Source of the DNA: Catellatospora vulcania | Lineage (GTDB): Bacteria > Actinomycetota > Actinomycetes > Mycobacteriales > Micromonosporaceae | DNA length: 64,000 nucleotides | Direction: 5' to 3' | NCBI RefSeq assembly: GCF_009720385.1 | Contig: NZ_ML769301.1 | Location: 124,001 to 188,000 of the forward strand | Shown: positions 1 to 10,036 of the stretch, in pieces | Numbering within the stretch: the stretch's first letter is position 1 | Layout of the letters: each line of letters begins with the position of its first letter | Program-made: the position numbers and the translations under genes | Notes under the pieces: model-generated | The model's database searches: none | What the model was told of the DNA's origin: nothing | The model's input: only the letters and a program-made list of their open reading frames with translations

Positions 1-35
1 ATCGATGCATCCGCCCCGACGGCCGACGGAGTGCC

Positions 36-701
36 ATGGCGCAACCGCCGACGAACGCAGCGCAGGATCCCGGCGACGACGCCGATCGGCAGTTGCAGCG
101 CGCGCTGCTCACCGCCACCCGTACCCAGGCGCTGGCCGCGATCGGCGGTGCCGTCGTCGCGGCGCTGGCCCTGCTGATCTCCCTCATGGCGTTGGTGTTC
201 TCGGCGGACGGCTGGCGGCAGCAGCACGCCCTCAACGAGCAGCAGCACGAGCTCAACCAGCTCGCCAGGGAGCGCCAGCTGCGGGTGTACAGCTCGCGGG
301 TGGCACTGTGGGCGGAGTTCGGTGCCGAGAGCAGCAGCACGCTGCCCGCGGGCCTCGACGTGTCGGTACAGAACAGGTCTCCCGTCCCGCTGCAGCGCAT
401 CCGCCTGGCCGCGATGCTGGACGGCGGCAGCCCGGCCGCCGCCGAGCTGCGCGACCTGCCGCCCTGCACGATCAGCACGTTCCGGCTCGCCCCGCCCGAC
501 AGCGCCGGCTTCGCCCGCGACCAGGACAGCCAGCTGTCGTACAACCTGGTCACGCTGCAGTTCCGCGTCGCCGGACAGCTGTGGACGCTGGCGCCGGACG
601 GCCTGGCGTCCCTGCCCGAGCAACCCCCACCGCCACCGGCTGAGCTGCGCGTGCTGAGGCTGGTCGTCTCGGCGGTCGGCGACTGCGGCGAGTCCGGCTG
701 A
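36..701 (+). CDS. Hypothetical single-pass membrane protein
   Basis: 221 residues. A hydrophilic N-terminus of about 30 residues is followed by one strong hydrophobic segment (about residues 33-55, ending SLMALVFS), then a Gln/Glu/His-rich helix likely to be coiled coil (about 60-82), then an extracytoplasmic domain with no family I recognise. A proline run near the C-terminus (five or six Pro) precedes a beta-like tail. The ATG at 36 follows a weak GGAG-like site. The lipoprotein gene at 716 follows after 14 nt, so the two are probably co-transcribed. The function is unknown. The membrane call comes from hydropathy that I read directly. Confidence 0.75.
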   Translation: MAQPPTNAAQDPGDDADRQLQRALLTATRTQALAAIGGAVVAALALLISLMALVFSADGWRQQHALNEQQHELNQLARERQLRVYSSRVALWAEFGAESSSTLPAGLDVSVQNRSPVPLQRIRLAAMLDGGSPAAAELRDLPPCTISTFRLAPPDSAGFARDQDSQLSYNLVTLQFRVAGQLWTLAPDGLASLPEQPPPPPAELRVLRLVVSAVGDCGESG

Positions 702-715
702 CCCGAAGGAGCATC

Positions 716-1594
716 GTGACGAGAACGCGTGCCGTCCGGCTGCTGCCGGTGCTGCTGGCCGCCGTGACGGCGGGTGCCTGTGGCAGCGCGGACCCGCCGC
801 CCGTTCCACCGGCGAGGACGGCGGTGGCGAGCTCACCGCCGCCGTCCTGCCCGCTGCCCGCCCGTGAGCCGGTGACCGGCAGCGGGGGACAGCTGCGCAC
901 AGCGATACTCGGCTTTCAGGGCCCATACGGCAGCGGGAACTACGCTCTGCCCGAGCAGCTGCTCGCCGCCGTGCCTGACGCGTTCGACCGGCGGCGGCCC
1001 AATGACGAACTGTTCGCGCTGGGCATGTTCACCCGCGGCGGCGGGCTGCTCTCGTTCACGGTCACCAACGCCGGAGCGCAGGCCGCCACCGTTTACGATG
1101 TGCGGCCGGTCAACATCGTGCGGGAGTGCACACCCCTGGGCATGGCGGTGGAACTGGGCAGCGAGGGCGGCGAGGGGCCGAGTTTCCGCTTCGACCTCGA
1201 CGCCGCGGCCCCCCGCGCGTTCGAGGTCGATCCGCAGGGTCGGCATACCTGGTTCTTCGAGAAGCGCACCATCACCCTCGAACCGGGTCGGAAGGAGTCC
1301 GTCAGCGTCCAGTTCGACACCCTGTTCGGCGCCTACTCCTTCGACCTCGCGATCGCCTTCGAGGCGGGCGGCGCCAAGTACACCCAGCTGCTGCGCAACG
1401 ACGCCGGGCCGTTCCGGGTCGCGTCGTCGCTGTGCCCGACCCCGGCCGATCGGCAGCAGCTGACCGCCGACCAGGTGGCCCAGCTCAAGAAGCTGCGCTA
1501 CCGGCAGGTGCGGGTACGCCGCGCGGACAAGGGCGTCTTCTCCATCGTGGCGATCACACCCGAGCAGTACGCCGCCCGATGCCAGACGCTGTGA
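716..1594 (+). CDS. Predicted exported lipoprotein
   Basis: 292 residues starting at a GTG with GAAGGA 7 nt upstream. A basic n-region (MTRTRAVR), a hydrophobic core and an AGAC lipobox (Cys22) predict export and lipid anchoring. A Pro/Ser-rich linker follows, then a domain of alternating polar and hydrophobic strands with several Cys, probably an Ig-like beta-sandwich; it contains FTVTNAGAQAATVYDV, a phrase typical of beta domains. It sits 14 nt after a membrane protein gene. No enzymatic motif is visible. A surface-binding or structural role is inference. Confidence 0.75.
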   Translation: MTRTRAVRLLPVLLAAVTAGACGSADPPPVPPARTAVASSPPPSCPLPAREPVTGSGGQLRTAILGFQGPYGSGNYALPEQLLAAVPDAFDRRRPNDELFALGMFTRGGGLLSFTVTNAGAQAATVYDVRPVNIVRECTPLGMAVELGSEGGEGPSFRFDLDAAAPRAFEVDPQGRHTWFFEKRTITLEPGRKESVSVQFDTLFGAYSFDLAIAFEAGGAKYTQLLRNDAGPFRVASSLCPTPADRQQLTADQVAQLKKLRYRQVRVRRADKGVFSIVAITPEQYAARCQTL

Positions 1595-1869
1595 CCAACG
1601 CTCGGTCCGACCGGTCCACGCCCCGTGCCGGGCGCTCGACGCTGCCGCGGTGCGCGGCCGGCCCCGACCGGGCCGACGGCGGCCGGATCACCCTGGCCGG
1701 ACAGCAGCGCGGTGAGCTGCGCGAGCCGAAGCTCACGGTGGCAGGCCGCCGGCGCGTGCCGCCAAGCGCGCGTGCTGACTGCGCCCGTGCCGGTGGCAGG
1801 CCTGATCCGGCCGGCAGATCGTGATCACCATGGAGCATCGCTGCTGTTCGGCTTCCTCGCCGGCCCGCC

Positions 1870-2433
1870 GTGGCAGAATCGCTCGTGCGCAACGAGAAAC
1901 GCCTGGCCGTAAGGACGCCCGAGTCACGTGCCTTCGCGGTACGCGTACAGGTCGTCATGAACCTGACCTCGCGCCTCAACGCTTTGCCGTTCGACGATCT
2001 GGACGGGCGCAGGACGGTGCTGAACGAGATCTTCGGCAGACCCGTGCCGGATTCGCTGTCCATCCTGCCCCCGTTCTACTGCGACTACGGGCTCGGTGCG
2101 TCCTTCGGGGAGCGTGTGTTCATCAATCAGGGATGCTTCTTCCTCGACTACGGGGGCATCACCATCGGCGATCGCGTCCTGATCGGTCCCCGAGTGACCC
2201 TGAGCACGGCCGGACACCCCGTCGAACTCGGCGAACGCCACGACTTCATCACCCACGCGCCGATCGTCATCGAAGACGACGTCTGGATCGGGGCGGCGGC
2301 CACGGTCACCCCCGGCGTGACGATCGGCCGGGGCTCGGTCGTCGGCGCTGGTGCCGTCGTCGCCAAGGACGTGCCACCGCTGAGCGTGGTCACCGCGACA
2401 AGTGCTGTCGAGCGCAAGCGCCTGAAACCGTAG
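1870..2433 (+). CDS. Sugar O-acetyltransferase, hexapeptide-repeat (LacA/Maa/NodL-like)
   Basis: 187 residues, the usual size for maltose/galactoside O-acetyltransferases. The N-terminal helical region carries the NALPFDD and GRRTVLNEIFG segments seen in this family. The left-handed beta-helix follows, with imperfect hexapeptide repeats (ITIGDRVLIGPRV, VIEDDVWIGAAATV, VTIGRGSVVGAGAVV). The conserved catalytic His lies in STAGHPVE. The expected reaction is acetyl-CoA-dependent O-acetylation of a sugar in the cytoplasm; the substrate cannot be read. The GTG start at 1870 has little RBS support, and the in-frame ATG at 1957 would remove only N-terminal helix. It stands alone, with 275 unassigned bases before it. 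Confidence 0.85.
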   Translation: MAESLVRNEKRLAVRTPESRAFAVRVQVVMNLTSRLNALPFDDLDGRRTVLNEIFGRPVPDSLSILPPFYCDYGLGASFGERVFINQGCFFLDYGGITIGDRVLIGPRVTLSTAGHPVELGERHDFITHAPIVIEDDVWIGAAATVTPGVTIGRGSVVGAGAVVAKDVPPLSVVTATSAVERKRLKP

Positions 2434-2511
2434 CAGTTTCCTAACAGGGGTCTATATAGCAGGATTTGTGATCAATATATGCCAGAATCGGTGATCGGGA
2501 AGGGAGGCGCA

Positions 2512-2802
2512 ATGTATGCAACCGTACGTCGTTACGACGGGGTGACCGACCCCCGTGAGGCAGGACGGCGCGTGAAAGAGGGGTTTGTCCCGATCATCAG
2601 CGCAGTTCCGGGCATCATCGCCTATTACTGGTTCGACGCCGGCAATGGCGTAATGGTATCGACGAGCGTATTCGAGAGCCGGGACGGCGCGGAGGAATCG
2701 AATAGGCGGGCTGCGGACTGGGTGAAGGAGAATCTGGCGTCCCTGCTTCCGAACCCGCCCCAGATCACCGCCGGGGAGGTCGTCGCTCACCGGGCAGAGT
2801 GA
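2512..2802 (+). CDS. Small ABM-like (antibiotic biosynthesis monooxygenase fold) protein
   Basis: 96 residues from the ATG at 2512, chosen over the upstream ATG at 2479 because a GGGAGG site lies at the right distance before it. The sequence opens MYATVRRYDGV and has the pattern of dimeric alpha/beta ABM/YdhR proteins: an early strand, a helix in AGRRVKEGFVP, the PGIIAYYWFDAG strand pair and a helix beginning ESRDGAEESNR. Many such proteins act on stress-related substrates or have no defined chemistry, so I assign only the fold. A TATATA box at 2453-2458 could be its -10 element. A hairpin just after the stop could end the transcript. Confidence 0.75.
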   Translation: MYATVRRYDGVTDPREAGRRVKEGFVPIISAVPGIIAYYWFDAGNGVMVSTSVFESRDGAEESNRRAADWVKENLASLLPNPPQITAGEVVAHRAE

Positions 2803-2826
2803 GGGACCGTCATCATGCCCGAGAAC

Positions 2827-2867
2827 AACCCTGGCACGACCGGGCCGACCGCCGGAGCGCCAGGGTT
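2827..2867 (+). terminator. Probable hairpin terminator after the ABM-like gene
   Basis: A 9-bp perfect inverted repeat (AACCCTGGC at 2827-2835 and its complement at 2859-2867), with a GC-rich 23-nt loop that can itself pair. It starts 25 nt after the stop of the preceding gene. No U-run follows, as is common in actinobacteria. Confidence 0.45.
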
Positions 2868-2873
2868 GCTGCG

Positions 2874-3029
2874 ATCGTGACCGCGTGTCCGCGCCGCGGG
2901 TCGTCGATCACGTCCGAGTTCGTGGTGCGGCTCACGGACGACGCGGTGTCCGGCAAGGCCGTCAACGTCGCCTCGGTGCACCTGGCGACCTCTGACAACG
3001 AGGACGCCGACTGCGCCTGGGAGCGCTGA
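2874..3029 (+). pseudogene. Possible C-terminal remnant of an endonuclease/exonuclease/phosphatase-like gene
   Basis: An open stretch ending at a TGA at 3029 reads with good protein character only in its second half (SEFVVRLTDD, then VNVASVHLATSDNED and a final ADCAWER). That resembles a beta-strand pair around the catalytic His of EEP-fold nucleases, but there is no plausible start or N-terminal domain. I read it as a decayed fragment. The family assignment rests on a short phrase and is weak. Confidence 0.3.
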
Positions 3030-3227
3030 AGCACTACTGACGCACGGCTGAGCCGGTGAGGCAGCCCCCCGCGAGGCAAAGCGGCGGCGGCTGTCTCGCC
3101 CTTGCTTCACGTCGCCGGCGATTCCTGCCGGTTGCCCGGGGGGTGCGCAGATCTCACACGGAGTGCGACGTCGCGTAACCAAGCTTGCCTAGGTTCGGGA
3201 GGTCCAGCAGGCCGAGAGGAGCCACCA

Positions 3228-3425
3228 ATGGTCAACCATTCCGGTGTCGTCGAGACCGCCCGCAAGCAGGTGTCCGCAGCACGTGCGGTGATGGCCGGAC
3301 ACCGGCCCGCGTCACACGGCTGTTGCTCGTGCGGTCGCCACCTTCCGTGCAGTGTGGCGCTGGCCTGTGCCCGAACGAACGAGCATCACAGCGGCATCCT
3401 GGCGGCACTGCACCAGGGCGCGTAG
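3228..3425 (+). CDS. Small cysteine-rich protein, 65 aa
   Basis: A 65-residue ORF with a good GAGAGGA site 8 nt before its ATG. It carries five Cys in a compact cluster (CCSCGRHLPCSVALAC) after a positively charged helix, which suggests a small zinc or metal knuckle, and ends in a His-containing tail. I do not recognise a family. The good RBS and the clustered Cys favour a real gene. It lies between decayed sequence and the convergent Sel1-repeat gene. Upstream (3062-3097) a GGCAGCC/GGCTGTC hairpin could be regulatory. Confidence 0.5.
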   Translation: MVNHSGVVETARKQVSAARAVMAGHRPASHGCCSCGRHLPCSVALACARTNEHHSGILAALHQGA

Positions 3426-3597
3426 TGCCCACCTGCCACGGGCGGGCACGCCGAGTCGGTGAAACCGACTGAGCGCCGGGCAAGGGGGTATGACCCGGGC
3501 ATGGACCATAAGCTGATCATCTCTACGCAGATGACCGTCGTCGACATGCCGTCCCTCCAGCCCGCAGGACTACTAAGCCGCATTGACGGCCTTCTCG

Positions 3598-4176
3598 TCA
3601 GTCGGCCTTGCCGTACGGCCCGCGCAGCAGCTGCCCGGCGGCCAGGTGCCCACCGTCGGCGGCGGCCCGGAGCCAGGGCAGCGCCGCCGCGGGCCCTTCG
3701 GTCTCGTCGAGCAGCCGGGCCAGTTCCCACTGGGCGTCGGTCAGCCCGGCCTCGGCGGCGACCCGGAGCCATCGTCGCGCAGGTTCGTAGTCCCGGCGCA
3801 GTTTGAGGCCGAGCCCGAGCATGTGTGCCGCGTGCGCGTCGCCGGCCTCCGCCTGGGCGGTCAGCATTGCCTCATGCCGGGCGGACCAGCGCTCGACGAT
3901 GGCCGGCAGCGCGAAGCGCCACCCTCCGGTCGCCCAGATCGTCAGCAACCCCGCCGCCAGCCAGAGCCACGTACCCGCGTTGTGGGTCGTGCTGCCGATC
4001 GCCGAGAACAGCAGCATCGCGCAGGCCACCAGGAACAGCAGCAGGCTGAGTGCCATGATGAGCCTGCTGGCGTTGGCGGCCGCGGGTGTGCGGAATGACG
4101 CGCTCCGGCGCATGATCCACCAGGCGATCGGACCGCCGATGATCATCACGCAGGTCAGCGCCGCTACCGTGTCCAT
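3598..4176 (-). CDS. Membrane protein with Sel1/TPR-type repeats
   Basis: 192 residues. Two or three N-terminal hydrophobic segments (about 5-22, 40-60 and 68-85) are followed by two or three alpha-alpha repeats of the Sel1/TPR kind: AEAGDAHAAHMLGLGLKLRRD, AAEAGLTDAQWELARLL and AADGGHLAAGQLL, each with the A-x-x-G-x-x-x-A-x-x-x-L pattern. Such proteins usually scaffold interactions at the membrane; no partner is visible. The ATG has a poor RBS, but a 25-codon ORF with a strong RBS overlaps it in another frame, so initiation may be coupled. Confidence 0.75.
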   Translation of the reverse strand: MDTVAALTCVMIIGGPIAWWIMRRSASFRTPAAANASRLIMALSLLLFLVACAMLLFSAIGSTTHNAGTWLWLAAGLLTIWATGGWRFALPAIVERWSARHEAMLTAQAEAGDAHAAHMLGLGLKLRRDYEPARRWLRVAAEAGLTDAQWELARLLDETEGPAAALPWLRAAADGGHLAAGQLLRGPYGKAD

Positions 4177-4241
4177 GCAACATCCCGGGTCGGGTCGACT
4201 TTAGACGCGAGTGCCGCTTTCAGCCGTCCTGCCTCAGCCAT
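4164..4241 (-). CDS. Possible 25-aa leader ORF coupled to the Sel1-repeat gene
   Basis: A 25-codon ORF (MAEAGRLKAALASKVDPTRD and a short tail) begins 6 nt after a strong GGAGG and ends 13 nt inside the downstream gene in another frame. The downstream gene lacks a clear RBS of its own, so a coupling leader peptide is plausible. No homology is recognised. The peptide itself may have no function. Confidence 0.4.
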   Translation of the reverse strand: MAEAGRLKAALASKVDPTRDVAWTR

Positions 4242-4399
4242 GGGTCCTCCGGGCTCGCTCGGGATTGATGGGACGGGGTCGGGAGTGAACCGGCGCGAAA
4301 CACGTACCCGTCCGTGACACCAGAATGACGTGCCTCGTCGCGTCCACACCAGACGGATGTCATCAGGGCGGGCCGCGACGGCGGCAGGGGCTCGGATCG

Positions 4400-7036
<2,637 letters not shown>

Positions 7037-7107
7037 TCAACACGTCCGCCGTGACGTGCGTTCTCATGAGCTCTCGGAAAAGCGCGTCTGATTTCACCAC
7101 ATCCTTA

Positions 7108-7115
7108 CAATATTG
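7108..7115. promoter_or_regulatory. AT-rich palindrome in the GH97 promoter region
   Basis: The 291-bp gap between GH97 (minus) and the TPR-like gene (plus) contains one AT-rich patch with a CAATATTG palindrome (positions given) and a nearby TTGTCA that could be a -35 for GH97. This is the natural place for carbohydrate-responsive control, but no consensus operator is evident. I see nothing else in the gap. Confidence 0.3.
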
Positions 7116-7300
7116 AACAAGTGACAAACGTGGATGTGCGGCTCGAGTTTCACCTCGCGCCCGGAGTCGCCGCAGCTGCCATGACGGCAACTCTCGCGGG
7201 CGAAAGCACCGTCCTGTCGGGAATCGCTCCGTCGTGCCCAGGGCGGGTCGCACTAGACTGCTGGATTCAACACGCAGTGGCGAGGCCAGCGGGGGCGGCG

Positions 7301-7957
7301 ATGAGCATCGACGATCGGATCGAACGGGCCGGGGAGGTCTACCGGCGGGCGGTGTACGCGGGGGACGTCAGCGCGCTGGACGACGCCGAACAGGGCTTGG
7401 CCGCGGTCGAGGCCGATACCGCGGTGGCCCGGGGGAAGATCCTGCACGCGCGGTTCCAGAGCGCGGACGCCGGCTCGTCGTCCGGCGAGGATCCGGCTGA
7501 ACTCGCGCTGTTCGAGCGCGCGCTCGACCTGTACCGGGCACTGGGCGACACGCGCGGCGAGGCCGAGGCACTGTTCTGGATCGGTTGCCTGCACCAGTTC
7601 ATCCGGCGTGACAACGAGACCGCGGTTCCGTACCTGGAGCGATCCTGCCTGCTGGCGGCGCAGGCCGGCGACAAGCCGACCTGGGCCGAGGCGCTGCGGC
7701 ACCTGGGCATCGCCGCGCACGCCGCCGGCCGGCTCGACGAGGCGCACGGGCGGCTGGCGGAGTCGTCACGACTACGTCGGGAGATCGGAAACCTGCCGGG
7801 CGTGGCCTCCAACATGATCGGCCTGGCCTTCATCGCCGCCACCCAGGACCGCCGCGCCGACGCGCTCGCCACACTCGACGAGGCGCACGCCATCGCCCGC
7901 GAGCACGGCGCCCACGCCATCATGCGAAACATCGAGCAGGCCAGAACGGCGATATGA
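7301..7957 (+). CDS. TPR-repeat protein, cytoplasmic
   Basis: 218 residues from the ATG at 7301, preceded by a GGGGGCGG site; the open frame continues upstream without support. It is an all-helical solenoid: ALFERALDLYRALGDTRGEA, AVPYLERSCLLAAQAGDKPT and ALRHLGIAAHAAGRLDEAHG match TPR periodicity, and the DRRADALATLDEAHAIA helix ends the array. There is no signal, membrane segment or catalytic domain. Proteins of this kind are often loose relatives of the TPR part of AfsR/MalT regulators. The role is unknown. It converges on the APH-like gene. Confidence 0.75.
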   Translation: MSIDDRIERAGEVYRRAVYAGDVSALDDAEQGLAAVEADTAVARGKILHARFQSADAGSSSGEDPAELALFERALDLYRALGDTRGEAEALFWIGCLHQFIRRDNETAVPYLERSCLLAAQAGDKPTWAEALRHLGIAAHAAGRLDEAHGRLAESSRLRREIGNLPGVASNMIGLAFIAATQDRRADALATLDEAHAIAREHGAHAIMRNIEQARTAI

Positions 7958-8010
7958 GGCATGGCTGGTAGGTGGTCGGGCGGGGTGTCGAACACAGACG
8001 CGGGTCACCG

Positions 8011-8934
8011 TCACCCGAGCAGCGCCTCAAGCTCAGGAAGGCGGCCGAACAGGTCGGGCAGGCCGCGCACGCCGTTGCGCGCGGACCGCTGCGACAGCGC
8101 GAGCTCAGGGCCGGTGTTCGCCTCGACGCCGGCGAGGCACCGCAGGATGTTCCACCTCGTGTGCCCCAGCCAGCCGCCGATCATGTACGCGAACCAGCTC
8201 GGACCTGACGGCGGCAGCGCTCCGCCCCCCGCGACATAGCCGTCCAGGACGGAGCGGAAGACGGCGGGCCTGATGTCGTCGAAGCCAGGCCCCTTCGCGA
8301 GGCTCAGCGCGGTCGAGCCTAGCTCGCCGGACAGGTCGAGCATCCCCGAGAGCTCCCAGTCGAGCACCACCGGCCGGCCCTGCCTGGCGAGCAGGTTCCA
8401 CGGCTGGATGTCCTTGTGGGTCAGCACGACGGGGCCCGGCCGTTCGCAGGTGTCGACGAAGTGGGCAATCGCGAGGAACGTCTCGACGTGAGAGGCGAGT
8501 TCGCCGGCCCACGGCTGTCCGGTCGCCGCCGCCCGCGCGGCGAGCTCGGGCCAGTCGCGTGGCGTCGGGTCCTCGCTCGACACCTCGGTCCACGCGACGT
8601 CGAGCGCGTGGATGCGCGCCAGGATCTCACCGATCTCGAACGCGTACGCCGCCGACACCGGCGCTTCGGGCACCTTTTCTCCCTCGACCCAGCGGTGAAC
8701 GAGCGTGTCGGGGCCGGTCGAGATCGGTTCTGGCATCGGGATGCCGGCGGCGAAGGCCGCCCGCTCGAACCTGAACACGTCCTCGACGCGATAGGTCCAG
8801 CGGCGGTCGGCGAGGTTCAGCTCCTTGACCGCGAACGACCCTTGGTCGGTGTCGAGCCGGTACATCCGGTTGGCGAACCCGCCGTGGACGCGGACCATCG
8901 GCCTGATCGGCGCGCCGAGATGCGAAAGGTCCAC
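8011..8934 (-). CDS. Aminoglycoside phosphotransferase (APH)-family kinase
   Basis: 307 residues, the normal size for APH/choline-kinase folds. An N-lobe with GGFANRMYRLDTDQGSFAVK (nucleotide loop and Lys) leads to the Brenner catalytic loop VVLTHKDIQPWNLL (His-x-Asp and Asn) and the metal-binding VVLDWE. It would phosphorylate a small hydroxylated substrate with ATP or GTP. The family includes antibiotic kinases, fructosamine and homoserine kinases, so a resistance role is only a possibility. It appears monocistronic; a MarR-like remnant lies just upstream on the other strand. Confidence 0.88.
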   Translation of the reverse strand: MDLSHLGAPIRPMVRVHGGFANRMYRLDTDQGSFAVKELNLADRRWTYRVEDVFRFERAAFAAGIPMPEPISTGPDTLVHRWVEGEKVPEAPVSAAYAFEIGEILARIHALDVAWTEVSSEDPTPRDWPELAARAAATGQPWAGELASHVETFLAIAHFVDTCERPGPVVLTHKDIQPWNLLARQGRPVVLDWELSGMLDLSGELGSTALSLAKGPGFDDIRPAVFRSVLDGYVAGGGALPPSGPSWFAYMIGGWLGHTRWNILRCLAGVEANTGPELALSQRSARNGVRGLPDLFGRLPELEALLG

Positions 8935-8992
8935 CCACGGATTCTAGGCGCCTCCCTCTCCGGGCTCGACCTGGAGAAGGAGGCCTTCGCAG

Positions 8993-9175
8993 CGCCGTTC
9001 CTATGCCCTGCACCTGACCGACGCCGGTCAGCAGCTGCTGCGGCAGCTGGGCGCCGTCGGCAAAGCGCACGACGACGACCTGGGCGCCGCGCTCACCCCC
9101 GAAGAGCGCGTCACCCTGCGGGCGCTGCTCGCGCACGTGGCCCAGCAGCAGAACCTCACCGCCGTGTCCACCCGG
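8993..9175 (+). pseudogene. Truncated MarR-family regulator (C-terminal end only)
   Basis: In the frame of position 9002 the DNA reads DRRSY-like sequence, then ALHLTDAGQQLLRQLG, then a helix with LTPEERVTLRALLAHVAQQQ and LTAV. This is the wing and C-terminal dimerisation helices of MarR proteins. There is no N-terminal HTH: upstream sequence falls into other frames and the divergent kinase begins within 60 nt. No normal MarR stop follows. I conclude it is a decayed regulator. The residues are directly visible; the family is recognised from the T-D-A-G and L-T-P-x-E-R pattern. Confidence 0.65.
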
Positions 9176-9401
9176 GATTCCGGCAACCATCGGACACGTG
9201 ACGCGGCATCGGCCGTCGGGCCGATGGGTGCCAGGTGCCCGCGCCGTCGCATCGACTGCGCGGGCGGTCTGTGGTGTCGACGCGGCTCGATGGCCCTACC
9301 CGGCCGGCCGAGGCGGCTCCCCGGTGCATCCCCTACGCTGCAAAAGATCGGCGGACATCGAAGTCATGGCCATGGGGATCAGCAGACCATAGGGGTGTCG
9401 A

Positions 9402-10025
9402 GTGCCCTTTCCGGTGACCATCGACGGTGGTGACATCGTCCTGCGGGAGCTGTGCGAGCAGGACCTGCCCGCGCTGACGCGGCTCTACACCGATGCCGAC
9501 CTTACCCAGTTCATGGGATTCGACAAGCTGGCGGCCGACCAGGTGCCCGAGGCGCTCAAGGCGCACCTGGCCGCGGCCCGCCGCACGCCCCGTACCCAGT
9601 ACACCCTGGCCATCACCGTCGACGGCGCACCCGACCTGGTCGGGGTGGTCCGGCTGCTGGTCGAGGAGTACGGCCGCAACGCGATGCTCGGCGGGCTCAT
9701 CGTGATCCCCGAATCCCCGGGTGTGGGCCGCGGCGTGACCGCCTCCCGCCTGCTCATGGCGTACGGGTTCGGCCCGCTCGCCCTGCACCGCATCTGGGGT
9801 GGCCGGCGCACCGACTACCTGCGCATGCACGAGCGGATGACCCGGCTGGGCCTGGTCCAGGAAGGGTTCATGCGGGAGCTGTTCCACACCCACGGCGTCT
9901 GGCACGACGTGGTCAGCTACTCCGTCCTGGCCCACGAGTGGAAGCCGGACGGACCAGAGGTGTCCATCATGGAGTCGACCGTCCCGGCGGCCCTGTCGGC
10001 CTCCGGCCCCGCCGGGCTCGCGTAG
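9402..10025 (+). CDS. GNAT-family N-acetyltransferase
   Basis: 207 residues from a GTG. It has the GNAT architecture: IVLRELCEQDLPALTRLYTDA in strand 1/helix 1, the V-rich central strands VGVVRLLVEEYGRNAMLGGLIV, an acetyl-CoA loop variant (SPGVGRGVTASRLLMAYGF) and the RIWGGRRTDYLRMHERMTRLGLVQEGFMRELF helix pattern of the RimJ-like subgroup. It lies 11 nt upstream of a ThiF-type gene, with which it forms an apparent two-gene operon. The acceptor is unknown; that pairing suggests modification of a peptide or amino acid made by the pathway. Confidence 0.87.
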   Translation: MPFPVTIDGGDIVLRELCEQDLPALTRLYTDADLTQFMGFDKLAADQVPEALKAHLAAARRTPRTQYTLAITVDGAPDLVGVVRLLVEEYGRNAMLGGLIVIPESPGVGRGVTASRLLMAYGFGPLALHRIWGGRRTDYLRMHERMTRLGLVQEGFMRELFHTHGVWHDVVSYSVLAHEWKPDGPEVSIMESTVPAALSASGPAGLA

Positions 10026-10036
10026 AAGGAGCAAAG

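Noticed and set aside
1595..1869. Possible coding sequence between the lipoprotein and acetyltransferase genes
   Set aside because: Open frames are short, Arg/Pro-rich and without RBS or motif; I see nothing supportable.
3501..3600. Short plus-strand ORF starting MDHKLIISTQMTVVD, similar to the start of RibD/DHFR-like proteins
   Set aside because: Only about 15 residues resemble the family and it runs into sequence antisense to the Sel1-repeat gene; at most a tiny remnant.
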